A stretch of DNA of 64,000 nt, from contig NC_088301.1 in NCBI RefSeq assembly GCF_032854445.1, positions 53,927,187 to 53,991,186 on the forward strand, given 5' to 3'. Below are positions 14,101 through 25,240 of this stretch, piece after piece. This DNA is from Liolophura sinensis (taxonomy: Eukaryota; Mollusca; Polyplacophora; Chitonida; Chitonidae). The translations under genes and the position numbers were made by a program. A model generated the notes under the pieces. That model was given only the letters and a program-made list of their open reading frames with translations. It searched no databases and had not been told where the DNA came from. Each line of letters opens with the position of its first letter. Within the stretch, counting starts at the first letter, position 1.

Positions 14101-17100
14101 TTCTTGACATATACACATACATGTGTATATAATAATATGTGTGGGAAAAATATTTCTAATATGAACAAAATGCGAAAAGGTTAAGAAGTAAGATTAAATG
14201 TTCACATTACTGAAGTTAACAAAAAAAATTGCATTTGTGTTATTTGAACCTGACATTGTTTAAATTTGGTGTTTTCTTAGTTCGAATCTACAAGTGCCCT
14301 CTAATGGTGACGAATTGTGGGAAATGTCTTACTATGGATCCGGAGTATGACTGTGGCTGGTGTGAGGGGTCGTGTAGCCTAGCAAAACACTGCCCTGGGA
14401 ACTGGCTGGATCGGGATGCCACCTGTCCTGATCCTCAGATACTAAGGGTAGGTAATCCAGCCTTGTTCATATTTATACATTTTATCAAGTAAAAATATAT
14501 ATATATATTCAGTGAAGTCTAGTAATATATATATATATTCAGTGAAGCCACAGATTTCTGTTCTCATATTCATGCAGACGTAGAAGAGGTGTCTGTGTCA
14601 TTAAAAAAACTTTTGCATCAAGGAAGTACATGTATTTGTGTATTGTAGATGGGAATTAACATCTTGACAAAACTAGAATTGGTCCTTGAAAACCTTGTCC
14701 ATGTATTACGATTCTGTCGTTTCTTTATGTTACAGTTTAACCCAACAACTGGTCCTGTAGGAGGGAAAACGAATGTATCTGTCACTGGAATCAACCTGGG
14801 CAAGACAGTGGCTGATATTCAAGGTGGCGTGAAGGTTGCTGGGGTCAAGTGTGTAGTAGAGCAGAACAATTATGAAGCATCTTCTGGGTGAGTTGGAAGA
14901 CTGACAATAAAATCTCCATTAATATGGGTTGTACATCTAATTCTTCATCACACTCAAGTTGAAATATTATAAGAACAAACAATAAGCAAAACATTGATTG
15001 GATGTCTTTTGTTATAAATTTCACTAATTAAAGAATAAAATAGTGCAGGAAAAGCAAATGCAGATTTGCCTTTAAATTAGTTAGAAGTAAACTGGCCAGA
15101 GTTTTTTACAAAAATGAAGAGGTCAGAAAGACACTCAAATTGATTTAAGTTTTTATGGCAATGGTTTGAATTACATGTAATTATGATAATTATGATAAAA
15201 TGTTAAAACAATGTATGAAACTGTAGGTGGAACAGACAGAGTCTTAGAGTGAAAACTTTTAATTAAAACGAATTGCTAATGAAGCAAACTTGATATGAAT
15301 GATGGCACATTCTGTCCAAATATGAATTGTCTGATCCAGAATTATGGCCAATAAAGTACACCACATCATATGCTATCAGTACTACACACAAGATGCTTGT
15401 ATAAATTCTTCATTGAAGTGTAGAAAGCAGCATTAATATTTTCATCAAAACATCTACACATTTTATAACACACCATGTTATGCCTGTTTATTTACAGGTT
15501 TACCTGTGAAACAGTCCCTACTCCATTTGACAATAGTGGCACAATATCAGTCCTTGTATCTGGGATGTTCAATGCGGAGTCGGATAGTATGTTCAGATAT
15601 GTGGTAAGTAGCAGTGGAGCTCCATTTATGAACTCCATTTGGCTAAATGTTGTATTCCACATGGTATTTATTCATATTTATCTCTGTTCAGTCAGTGAAT
15701 GCTTTTAAAGCAACCTAGAGCATTATGTGAATCATAAGCCACTGTCTGCCTGTTTATAGACCCCAGTTCCAAAATCTCTGGATCCCAAGAAAGGCCCAGT
15801 ATCAGGGGGGACAACTGTGAGTGTACAGGGGTCACACATGAACACTGGCAGCTCTGTGACAGTTACGGTGAATGGAACTCCTTGCACTGTCTTGAGGTGA
15901 GTTATTTCTGAAGTTTGGAATGTCTTACCATAGTGAGATCAGAAATTGAGTATTCACAGAATTAGACATATTTTTATAATTATGGATGTGGCTTTTACTG
16001 GCCTCATGCAAGTGTCCTTAGTACAGTCATACTTGCCCAACAAACTTCCAATCTTGTAGTCTTTGTTACTATATGTATATAAATTTTCTCCAACAAATTC
16101 ATAGAATCAGTTAATTTCGGTTGATTCCATATATGATAATGTTTATTGCATTTCAGGTCAAATGCAACAGCACTGGAGTTTGTAACTGCACCTCATAAGC
16201 AGGAAGGTCGCATGAATGTAACACTGAACTTTGGTGGTTCTGAGAAAACCCTGTTGAAAGCCTTCCAGTATGTTCCTGACCCAGCTATTGAGAAAATAGA
16301 GCCGAAGACCACCATTTTGAGGTACGTGGGTTATTGACAAGTCCGCCAAATGATTTCAGGGTAATCAGTTCAGAATTCCTCCCCTCCAGTAGCATTGTTC
16401 ATCACCACTTTACAGACAATGAAATAAGGGAGGTTATCCTTTTACATCAATCATATTGCATGCTTCACCTGTTACACATTCTGTAGATTGTTGTTACACA
16501 GGTGGATGGGTTACTCTGTGTTACTCTGGGCACTCCAGTTTCTTCAATCTATAAACCTGACCATTTGTATATAACCAACAAACTATTGTGTTCATGATTA
16601 TCTTGTTATAGATACTGTTTATTTTTGTCTACTGGGAAGAAAAGAATGATCATCTGTTGTTGATGTCAGTTTAAGATTGTTACACTTAGTGAGTAAAAGT
16701 ATGATCATGGATTTGACAAGATTATGTGTTAAATTAAATGAAACTTTTTAAATAAGTGAATAAAAGTGACGACCATTCTCTGAAATTTCAGTGGTGGCAC
16801 AACTCTGGCAATCCAAGGGACCAACTTGGATATCATTGACCAACCCGAGTTCTTCATACGCCTGCACAACGGGAAGAAAAAAATGGTTGTAAGTGGAACA
16901 AATATTTTTATGTGCTGTGCAAATTTTCAGCTTAAGGCTAATGTGAATCTTAAAGATTTTCATTGTGAATCCATGTATATAGGTGCTCTTGAAAAAGAAT
17001 CTCTGAAAATAAATGTAATATGAGACTTTATCATATACATCAAAGTTGTTCAGTATCCAGAATCCATGTATTCTGGTAAAGATTAAAATTGATAGTGTCC

Positions 17101-20100
17101 TTTACTGAGTTAGTGGCTTAAAGTATCACTGCAATGACACCCTACATCATTGATGTTTGTTGGGACCCCAGCATTCGCAGGTTATGCTGTGGCTGTATGT
17201 CTTTATGTGGTTTTCCTCCAGCATATTCTTTCTTGAACAAAATGATAAGTAAGGTGATCTTCAAATTTTCCTATTTTCTTCTGTAGTCCTGCCACAAGAA
17301 AAATGAATATCTCATCCACTGTGTTGCCCCTGGAGTGAAAGATCAAAATTACAATGTGTCGATGTCTAGTCCGGAAGAGCTACATTATGGATTTGTCATG
17401 GATTCTGTGAAAAGCTTAGAGAGGATTTCTGAATCATACGAATTTGGTCCCCTGCTGTACTACCCAGATCCCATGATCAAAACTTTCCCAGAGAACAATG
17501 GTGTCAGGAACTATGTGAAAGATGCAATGTTAACTATTGAGGTAAGGTCTGGTTAATTTAACAGGGTTGTAGACTGATGAAAAAAAAGGTGAAAAATGTG
17601 AAGGGCAATTATGCCACTATTTCTCTGAGTTTTTCTAGATTGATGTTTTGTTTATATAATCAAGAAATGTAGCAAAATGCAGTAATTTTATTAATAATAC
17701 ATGTATGTCCAATAATGAGCATTTGTCATCTGCTCATGTCTGGTTACTGTATTGGTGAATTAATGTTGACAGCTTTAGCTTTTAAGCATTTAATCAACTT
17801 AATCAGTGAATACTATTAATTCATGAAAAAAAATTTCCCCCCCATATACACAGGGCAAGTTTGTGAATATTGATGAGCTGATATCAGATGTGATGATCTT
17901 GGTCGGGTCAGACGTGTGTATACGTCCTTCAGGTACAGAGACCAGTCTCACCTGTGAGCCCCCAACATCACCTGGAGGTCTGGATGGTGAAGGGAAAGCA
18001 CCAGTACAGGTGAGTGCTTACACTGATTTGTCATAGAGTAAGGACTTGGAGATACAAACCGGTAGCTATATATATGCTCACAAATATTTCTGAGTGAATA
18101 GGTACATGTACATGTATTCGTAATACTCCAGTTTCATTTGTTCACATTCACTGAAACTATCATGCCACTGTTAGATAAATAGATAAATGCTTAACACAAG
18201 CATAGTATATATCAAATGGTTTCTACTTGCAGGTTACTATCGGTAACTTCAAGGCACAGGTGGGTTACCTGAAATACTACGAAGTGAAGAACAATGACAA
18301 GCCAATAGCCTTGGGGATAATTTTGGGTGTTGTCTTGCCAATACTAGCCATTATTACTCTTTTGTCAATCTGTGTGATTCGGCGTCACCTCAAACATGGT
18401 CCTTCAGACACAGAGAATTACCTGCCTGATGTTCTAAGGGATGAGGATGAGAAGAAGGAAGAGGAAATAGCCCTGAGCCTCGTTAATGGAGATATTGCCA
18501 ATGACAAAGGTAGATTTTATGTAGCAAACCCTATAGCCAAAAGTCATGCAGCCAATACAACTACGTTGTACTTCTCAGGACTTTTTTCTGGCTACACCTA
18601 ATATAATACTCTGCATATAATAAATAGAATAAATACTGTACATATCCTTTGGTGAAATGTTATAATCATATCTCACATGACTCTTCGCGCCTTGTAGGTT
18701 TGGATTTCCTCCTTTCTCTCTTAACAATATTTATGGCCTTCGACTTTCACTGTGCAATATCCCCAAATTTTGATAAGCATTCCATTTCACTAAAATGTGC
18801 TTAACTTGATATTTTATGTGTGTGCTAGTCAAAAGCTTTTCAATCTTGAAAGTTGAAAGGAAATTTTCAGAAAGGACTGATTTTGCCCATATTTACTTTG
18901 AGTATTTGCAAAGTATTAAGAACAAAATAAAGTGACCAAATAAATTTTTGAAAATTTTCTTTATTATTATGATGCAGTATTACCATTTAATTGACTCTTT
19001 TACTGTGTGTGTGCATTATGAAGAATTTTCCCCATTTTTATGTACAGAAACACAAGCCTTTATCAACGAAATCATTTCTGGATTAGAAGATGAGCATTTA
19101 CAGCAGAATGCCAAGCAAATGTTACTCCCACGAAGTAAACTGGAATTAGGAGAATTGATTGGAAAAGGTATGAATGTAAAGCATATTTGCTGTGAGTTGA
19201 AGTCCAGCTCATGCTGGCTTCCTCTCCGGCCATAAGTGGGAAGGTCTGCCATCAACCGGATGGTCATGGGTTTTCCTCGGGCTCTGCTCGGTTTCCTCCC
19301 ACCATAATGCTGGCTGCCGTCGTATAAATAAAATATAATCTTGAGTACGGCTTAAAACACCAGTCAAAATAAATAAATAAATATAAATCATATTTTGAAG
19401 GTTTCTGTCACTATTTTTTAAGACTTGTTGTGTCATACATAAGACCTTAAAATTGAATAGCATGATACTTGGAAAATACCTGGAAAAATTTACAGAAGTT
19501 GTCACGCCATGGAATACAATCTAACCCAGTGTTAGCATAGTGTGAGTAATTGGGATGTCATGTCTTGTGCCTGTGATATTATATTCCAGTGATATGGTGC
19601 TTAAATATGTAAGCCTTGTGAGTTGTTAAAAAAATGTTAACCGTGCATTAACTTTAAATTGCATTGTTTCCAGGTCATTATGGAAGTGTTTACAAGGCAG
19701 AACTCAGAAGAGCTGATGATGAACAACCAGTGTTAGTTGCTGTCAAATCTCTACAAGGTGAGAAGTGAAAATGAAATATTGATGGTTGTACATTTGCAAT
19801 CTGTAGTCAGAAGGACCTAACGGACCAGGACAGTTACCAAACGTAAATTCAGTGTGCTAATTTGTGACTACTCTTGACTAGCCCAGGAATGAGTAGTAGA
19901 GACATGCACTGCATGAACATGCCTATTTTGACTCCAGAGGTGATCATGTTCTGTTTTCCAGCTACCCATAAGGATACAAAGTCGATGCAGAATTTCATGC
20001 GTGAAGCCTTGGTGGTGAAAGATCTGACACACCCAAACATCCTATCTCTGCTCGGGGTATCAATCTCGCCCAATGAGAGCCCCCTGGTGGTGGTTCCTCT

Positions 20101-22917
20101 CCTTACTAGAGGTGATCTGAGGACATACATCAAAGACACATCAAAGGTTTGTCAAAAATATTGGGTATGGCCTTGAGCAACAATTGAATAAATAAATAAA
20201 TCAAATATTTTGGGCCCAAAAGTTCGAAATTTTCTTGTACTAATAATTCCTTTTTATGCAGTTTACCAGTCGGGACAAAATAATGCTGTAAATATATGAT
20301 AAAACATTGAATAAACAATTCAGTAGATCTACTGTGTGTCATTCAAATATCTTTTATCAGTGTGATACTAAGAGGTATTGCTCTCAGCCTGAAGAATCCC
20401 TGATCCACATCACCAGCTCCAGACTAAAATGTGTTACGCTTCACTTTTCAGAATTTGACCGGTATGGAGCTGTTACAGTTTGCGGAACAGATAGCCGACG
20501 GAATGAACTACTTGTCAGGCCTCCGGTTTGTCCATCGCAACCTTGCAGCAAGAAATTGTCTGTACGTATTTCATATAATTACCTTCTGAATACTTCCCAA
20601 AAAATGTTGTAATTTATTTTGAGACTCATTAAATTTAAATGAAACTACGCTGTTTTTAAAAGGTAAACTACGTTTCGAAAAGGCACTTCATTGACACATT
20701 CAGGTGTAAAATGTTACATTTATGAAGAAAATCATAAAGACTTATGTGTAAGCCTGTAATGTCCAAAACATATATTGGTTTAAACAGTGTTGCCATGGTG
20801 TACTTTCTTCTTCTTGATATCCTAAGAAATCCCAACACTCATGAAGTAATATTTGTTATTAAAGTTTAAAGATAATCTAAAAAAAGTAGTGAATACTTTG
20901 GTTTCACTCTTCGGAATTCTATCACATGTTAACTGCGATGTAGTCATGAATTGTGAAACCAAATGTTCATTCTTTTTTCAGATTAAATGAAAACCTCAAG
21001 GTTGAACTGACAGACTATGGGCTGACAAAAGATTTGTTTGACAAAAACCATGTATGTAATGCTGGAAACTCAACCAAACTTCTTCTGAAGTGGATGGCCC
21101 CTGAAACACTGAAAACCCAAGAATTTAGTCTGAAAACTGATGTGGTGAGTTTCTTGATAAAAGTGATGTGGTATTATCATTTTGATGTCTTTTTTTTCCC
21201 TTTGGTGTGTATATTTTTACTACTATTTCATGTGCACTTAACCCATATTATTCACTTCACTTTTTTTTTTACCTTTCTGGCACATTTGGTGATAAATTGG
21301 CAGTAGTGTAGCAAACCATTGATGTATTACAAGAATATTATCTTCCCAAAAAACGCATAAAAATATGTTCTGGATGTTGTGACATGTCTTGTAATCTTGT
21401 ATACAAGGTGAGTTATTTCCTCATAATGTCTGTATAATGTGATCACATGGTGTCAGTTGACTTTGAACAAAGATTTCATATTCTGTGTGCAGGTGTTTGT
21501 TGAGGTGAACTTCATTCCTTAACTGTGTTGAAATTTCTGGTTTTTGTAGCAACTGATTAAGATTAGCAAGTTTGAAAGATATTTAAATGATTAAATGATT
21601 GTTCGATCAGATTTGTGTTACCGTTGCAGCCAGCTGAAAATAAGAGATGTTCAGATACAGTTACTTTTTTTTCACCTGATTGTTTAAAGTGCTACATTTC
21701 CTGAGTTGTGCTGGTCACTGTCGAATAAGTAAAATATTCTAGAGTATGGCGTAAAATTCCAATTAAAAAATTAAGAAATAAATTATGAAGTTTAGCATAA
21801 GCAAGCCTGTTATGTGCTTTGTGATTGTGTGTGACACTCACTTTCTGTTAAGTTTTCACAAAGATTAACTCAGTCCTTCATTTGAGTAAGAAAAAATTGT
21901 CTAAAATTTGGTGAACTGTTCCTATTGTTAATATGCAATGTACTTCCATTTTCCACACATGCACTAACCTGTGACCCAGTGCAATGCTTTCTACACAACT
22001 AAGGCAAATTTGTTAGAATTCCATAGTGATTGTATTTACTGAAATGAAAACGTGTTCTAAAATGGGTGAAATATCTACATATTTTTGTATGCACCAATTT
22101 GTGCTAATAATTTGCTCATATTTCTTTTTAAAGTGGTCATTTGGTATCGTTCTGTGGGAGTTGATGACAAGGGGGATAACTCCATACCCTGATGTTGAGC
22201 CTGATGACCTTGTCACATACCTAGACGGTGAACACAGGATGAAAAAACCCAAACATTGTCCAGAATTTGTGTAAGTCATCAGAATAACATATCAGAGGCT
22301 CCTGTCTTGCATGTAAATTGATTCTCTGAAAGCCATGAAACCACTTCTCCTTTTAGGTCTCTTAAATTTTGTACACAAGAAATATCATGTAGTGAATATC
22401 ATTTGTAAATACAAATGATGTGCTTGCAGCATCAGTGGTGTCATCCTATGATGTGAAACAGTCTTGTGTGTTTTTGGCTGAAGCAGTGGAATAGTTAAAG
22501 TTGTTTTTGTGTAGTAGGAAACAGTCTTTACATCAAGCCTGCAATTCATTTTTGTAACATGAATATTTCATCTGTTTTGCTCATGATCGTTCATGATAAC
22601 TATTACCATTTCAGTAATGATCACTCCAACACAGTGATAATTATTGTGCTAAATGACCATCAGATGATTTACATACCATACAAATTTTTGCTAAGATTGC
22701 ATCTTTGTTCTCCACTAGGTATAAGATGATGATGAACTGCTGGCAGAAGGTTCCAGATGATAGACCAACGTTCTCAGCAATACATCAAGATCTCAACAAG
22801 TGGATTCAACCGTCTGAGGCAGAAGCAGACAGTGGAAGTAAAAACAATGAAACAAAACCCCTATATAAAAATGTGGAGTGTGCCGGGTCTGCTGAATACT
22901 TGGATGTGATTGGTTGA
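5135..22917 (+). CDS. Plexin-ectodomain, MET-like receptor tyrosine (pseudo)kinase, 5' incomplete
   Basis: Exons: 5135-5323, 5526-5654, 6142-6242, 6522-6660, 7107-7281, 7590-7680, 8106-8217, 8436-8552, 13090-13194, 13819-13918, 14281-14447, 14736-14887, 15498-15603, 15760-15896, 16157-16321, 16792-16888, 17287-17541, 17854-18009, 18233-18509, 19048-19167, 19674-19757, 19962-20146, 20452-20561, 20982-21144, 22134-22270, 22719-22917. All junctions are GT-AG and the phases join without a break, giving about 1255 residues to the stop at 22915. The order is Sema end, three PSI modules with IPT-type segments, a transmembrane helix, a juxtamembrane region, a tyrosine-kinase domain and a short tyrosine-bearing tail. 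The family to which the kinase belongs (MET/RON) binds growth factors at the cell surface. The ectodomain instead follows plexins, which bind semaphorins. The ligand is therefore unknown. The start codon, signal peptide and most of the Sema domain are not in the exons I could find. Confidence 0.9.
8553..13089 (+). other. 4.5-kb receptor intron with no recognised gene
   Basis: Intron between the exon ending at 8552 and that starting at 13090. It contains the 32-bp minisatellite at 9404-9657 and otherwise unique AT-rich DNA. The short reading frames here have no family resemblance. The protein reads straight across, from the ELPNLQ segment to the next exon's TQGLSCRF, as in plexins, so no exon seems to be missing. 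Confidence 0.7.
9404..9657. repeat. 32-bp minisatellite, eight copies
   Basis: Eight head-to-tail copies of a 32-bp unit with core TGTTAGGTCATGATCCAAAA followed by a CTTAGCTGTGAC-like end. Copies carry scattered substitutions; copy 6 has a one-base deletion (GGTCATATCTAAAAC). It lies within a receptor intron and has no relation in sequence to the 35-bp array at 1-2690. Confidence 0.95.
13640..13800 (+). mobile_element. tRNA-like SINE fragment (family C), tentative
   Basis: Contains a pol III B-box-like GGTTCAAATCC at about 13669-13679, followed by sequence like other family C pieces in the window. A-box and ends are not clear. It sits in the intron just before the exon at 13819. Confidence 0.4.
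18233..18509 (+). other. Transmembrane and juxtamembrane exon of the receptor
   Basis: The exon finishes the last ectodomain strand, then encodes a hydrophobic segment of about 23 residues ([18 protein letters not shown] plus LLSICVI) followed by the stop-transfer charges RRHLKH. An acidic and lysine-rich stretch follows ([11 protein letters not shown]). In plexins the next region would be the bipartite RasGAP domain; here the next exons begin a kinase. No RasGAP motif was seen anywhere in the window. Confidence 0.85.
19190..19385 (+). mobile_element. SINE family B, 5'-truncated
   Basis: Starts inside the B-box region (TTGAAGTCCAGCTCATGC) and continues through the family B body (CTTCCTCTCCGGCC, GGTTTTCCTCGGGCTCTGC, CCACCATAATGCTGGC) to the tail TTGAGTACGGCTTAAAACACC and an A-rich (AAAT)n end. 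It lies in the intron between kinase exons 19167 and 19674. Confidence 0.88.
21720..21785 (+). mobile_element. SINE family B tail fragment
   Basis: About 65 bp resembling the family B 3' end (GTCGAATAAGTAAAATATTC, then GAGTATGGCGTAAAA, then an A-rich run). Diverged and truncated; in a receptor intron. Confidence 0.65.
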
Positions 22918-25240
22918 AAGTGAAATGTGTGGAGTTCATTAACCTTCCATCGGGTGGTGTCAGGGTGCTGAAGCAGCTAATGTTCCCAGATTGAACTATA
23001 TTCCATTGATCTCGAACCAAACTGATATTTTTAGGAGATTTGAGAACATCCAATTGTACATTTTCACCAGGAAGAACGCTTTATTCTGCTAGCCCTACAG
23101 AACCTTGGCTGGAGTGAGATTATGAACATTATATTTTTGTAACATTTTATGCTGCTAGTTATGAGGTTGGCTCATATAAGGAATAAATAAAGGCCCAGGA
23201 ACAAGACAAGTTGCCAACTTCCAAAAGTCTCCGCCGAATCCACAACTGTATCATGGATATAGAGTGTCTGTTCACCATTGTTCCACGTTGTGCCACAGTT
23301 ATGTGTGGAAGGGACCTGCTCTTTTTTTTGGCCTGGACATCTGCTAACTCACCAGTAGGAAAGTCCTGGTCTTTGTCCGGAAATAAGATTTCCTACCATT
23401 CAGCAAATTAAAGCTGAAGTGCAGTGTATTTCGCATTTACAAATGTCTTGACTGTAAGCTGATGCAGTGTCAGAAGTCTCGAAGTTACAAGAGGACTGGA
23501 CCATATGCACTTCTGTTTTTGATAGCGACGCATTGTGTACATATCCTTGGAGTAGGTATATACGTTTACAAACTGGTGAGGAATATATTTATTGGTGATG
23601 TATATAGAATGATTTTACATGCTGCTTTAACCGTTTCGTCCACAGACAGCTTTACTGTTTGCCACAGCCTGCAGATTCCTTCTCAGGTTTGGATTGCTCA
23701 ATGTCTTTTGCTACATGTAGTTTTGTGTCAAGTTTTGTGTAGGCATTAAACAAAACCATGAAATGGGGCCTCCTTGCAGCAGAACATTGGGTTACTATCC
23801 TACTTTTCTATACTGAAACTCATATGAAACACGATTTACATGTTTATATTTTGATCTTGGGATTGGTACTGTGGACAGCAATTCAGGTCAAAAAGCACTC
23901 GGTTTCAGAGCTGGATATTTTTCTCTAAACACTGCCAAAGCTACAATAGATGGTTCACAATAGTAATAATTTTGTCATGGAAGGACCCAAGCTTCAGTGA
24001 ATTGAAACAGGCACAAAACCCATGTTGCAATTTTCTGTCAACATATTTTCTTGATTGCTGACAATAGTGGAGCTAAACGTGATAATGATTGCTGTTATTC
24101 ATTCACTGTAAGAACAGTGGCTCCCTGAAGGTTGGCATAAAGATCAGTTTTGGCGGCAGACAAAAGGGTATCACTTTCTGATACATGTACATGTGACTTG
24201 AATGCCTAATAACAGGGCGTGTGACAAAAAAAAATAATAAAACCGTGAAATATCATAAAAAATAATAAAACAGCAGCAGCACTTGATGTAAGCCATTCAC
24301 CACAGTAAACAAGAGACTACTTTTGTATAATGACTCACCATGAGAGACAAATGAAGAGAAGCCAAAGCAGCTGTCTAAAGAGTGTCCAAAAAAAATACCA
24401 GTGTCCTGCGTTTAGGCCTAATGTGATCCTTGGGAGATATTGGATCAACGTGCGTGTGAGGCAAATATTTTTGGAGCTGTGAGTTGATATTGCTATGGTA
24501 GTTAGGCTTAAGGGTGAAAATGTCAGTTTGTTTATTTCATGCACTTATTTGTAAGGAAGTGTCGTGAAATGAGAACTTATGCAATGCTTTATGCTGTGAC
24601 ACTGTTCACATTGAACTGTACAAATGGGGCAGCCTTTCATAATATATATAATGTGCTTTTTAGTGAATTTGCTAATTGAGGAATCAGGCATAAATAACAA
24701 TAAAAAAGCTATAAAACTTCTTGCTCAGCAAATTTGCTTTGATGTTGTTTGATGAGACAAATTTTATTCATGTCCATGTAGAAAGACAATTTATAGCAAT
24801 AGCTCTTTTGTGAGCTTTAGACATATTTTAAGATTTATATGCCTAAAAATATTTTTGTTTTTTTAAGTAGATTGAAAGAAATTGTTTTTCTTTTGTACAT
24901 ATCTTTTGATTGTTTGTACTTTTATAAATGCTACGCATCTGTGTATGTGGGTTTGTTATCCCTGTAAATGGTGCCTCATGGTCACCGGTTTTTTCAGAAC
25001 TTTTTGGAATCTCAAGCATAAAACACCTCGACAGTTACTCTGTTCATCAGTCAACTAGTGCAGCTTTTTCTCTAAGTGAAGGTATTTTAGTCCACAAAGT
25101 TTTTTCTAAATAAATGTAACTAGTTTATGGACTGGATTCACTAAATACCAAAGTACTAGTGGTCTGTTTTCTACACTGTTTATACTTGTTTGTATGCTTT
25201 TACTGTATTGTATTATTTATGAGTATTTAATAAAAGTATG
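22918..25240 (+). other. 3' UTR of the receptor (extent inferred)
   Basis: Non-coding DNA following the stop codon. There is a polyadenylation hexamer AATAAA at 23182-23187 and another at 25229-25234 (TATTTAATAAAAG), so the UTR could be short or about 2.3 kb. No further conserved reading frame was seen. Confidence 0.5.

Larger units (their letters stand above)
5135..18009 (+). other. Ectodomain-coding part of the receptor: Sema end, PSI x3, IPT repeats
   Basis: The first two exons give the last Sema blades ([11 protein letters not shown], then [16 protein letters not shown]), close in pattern to plexins. PSI1 is in 6142-6660 (CDACL..DPYCGWC). An IPT-like segment follows (7107-7680). PSI2 is in 7590-8217 ([18 protein letters not shown]). 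A further segment and PSI3 follow in 14281-14447 (YKCP, NCGKCL, YDCGWC). IPT repeats start at 14736 ([14 protein letters not shown]), 15760 ([14 protein letters not shown]), 16157/16792 ([13 protein letters not shown]) and run to 18009. The block [10 protein letters not shown] followed by LLYYPDP (17287-17541) is a plexin landmark. MET and RON have a single PSI, so three PSIs in this spacing are a plexin trait. These comparisons are from memory of the families, not from an alignment program. Confidence 0.85.
19048..22917 (+). other. MET-like kinase domain with altered catalytic residues
   Basis: Kept: glycine loop GKGHYGSV (junction 19167/19674), ATP-anchoring Lys in VLVAVKSL, alpha-C Glu in FMREALVV, catalytic-loop Asn of AARNC, the APE motif as [21 protein letters not shown] and PYPDV. 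Changed: the catalytic loop reads [10 protein letters not shown] (Asn codon 20539-20541) instead of HRD; the metal-binding motif reads DYG (21013-21021) instead of DFG; and the activation segment reads [10 protein letters not shown], so the positions of the MET autophosphorylation tyrosines hold Phe, His and Val. HPNILSLLG and SPLVVVPLL resemble MET closely. The tail has YKNV and EYLDV, like the YxxV docking sites of MET. By analogy with ErbB3, which also has HRN, weak or no catalysis is inferred. Confidence 0.88.
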
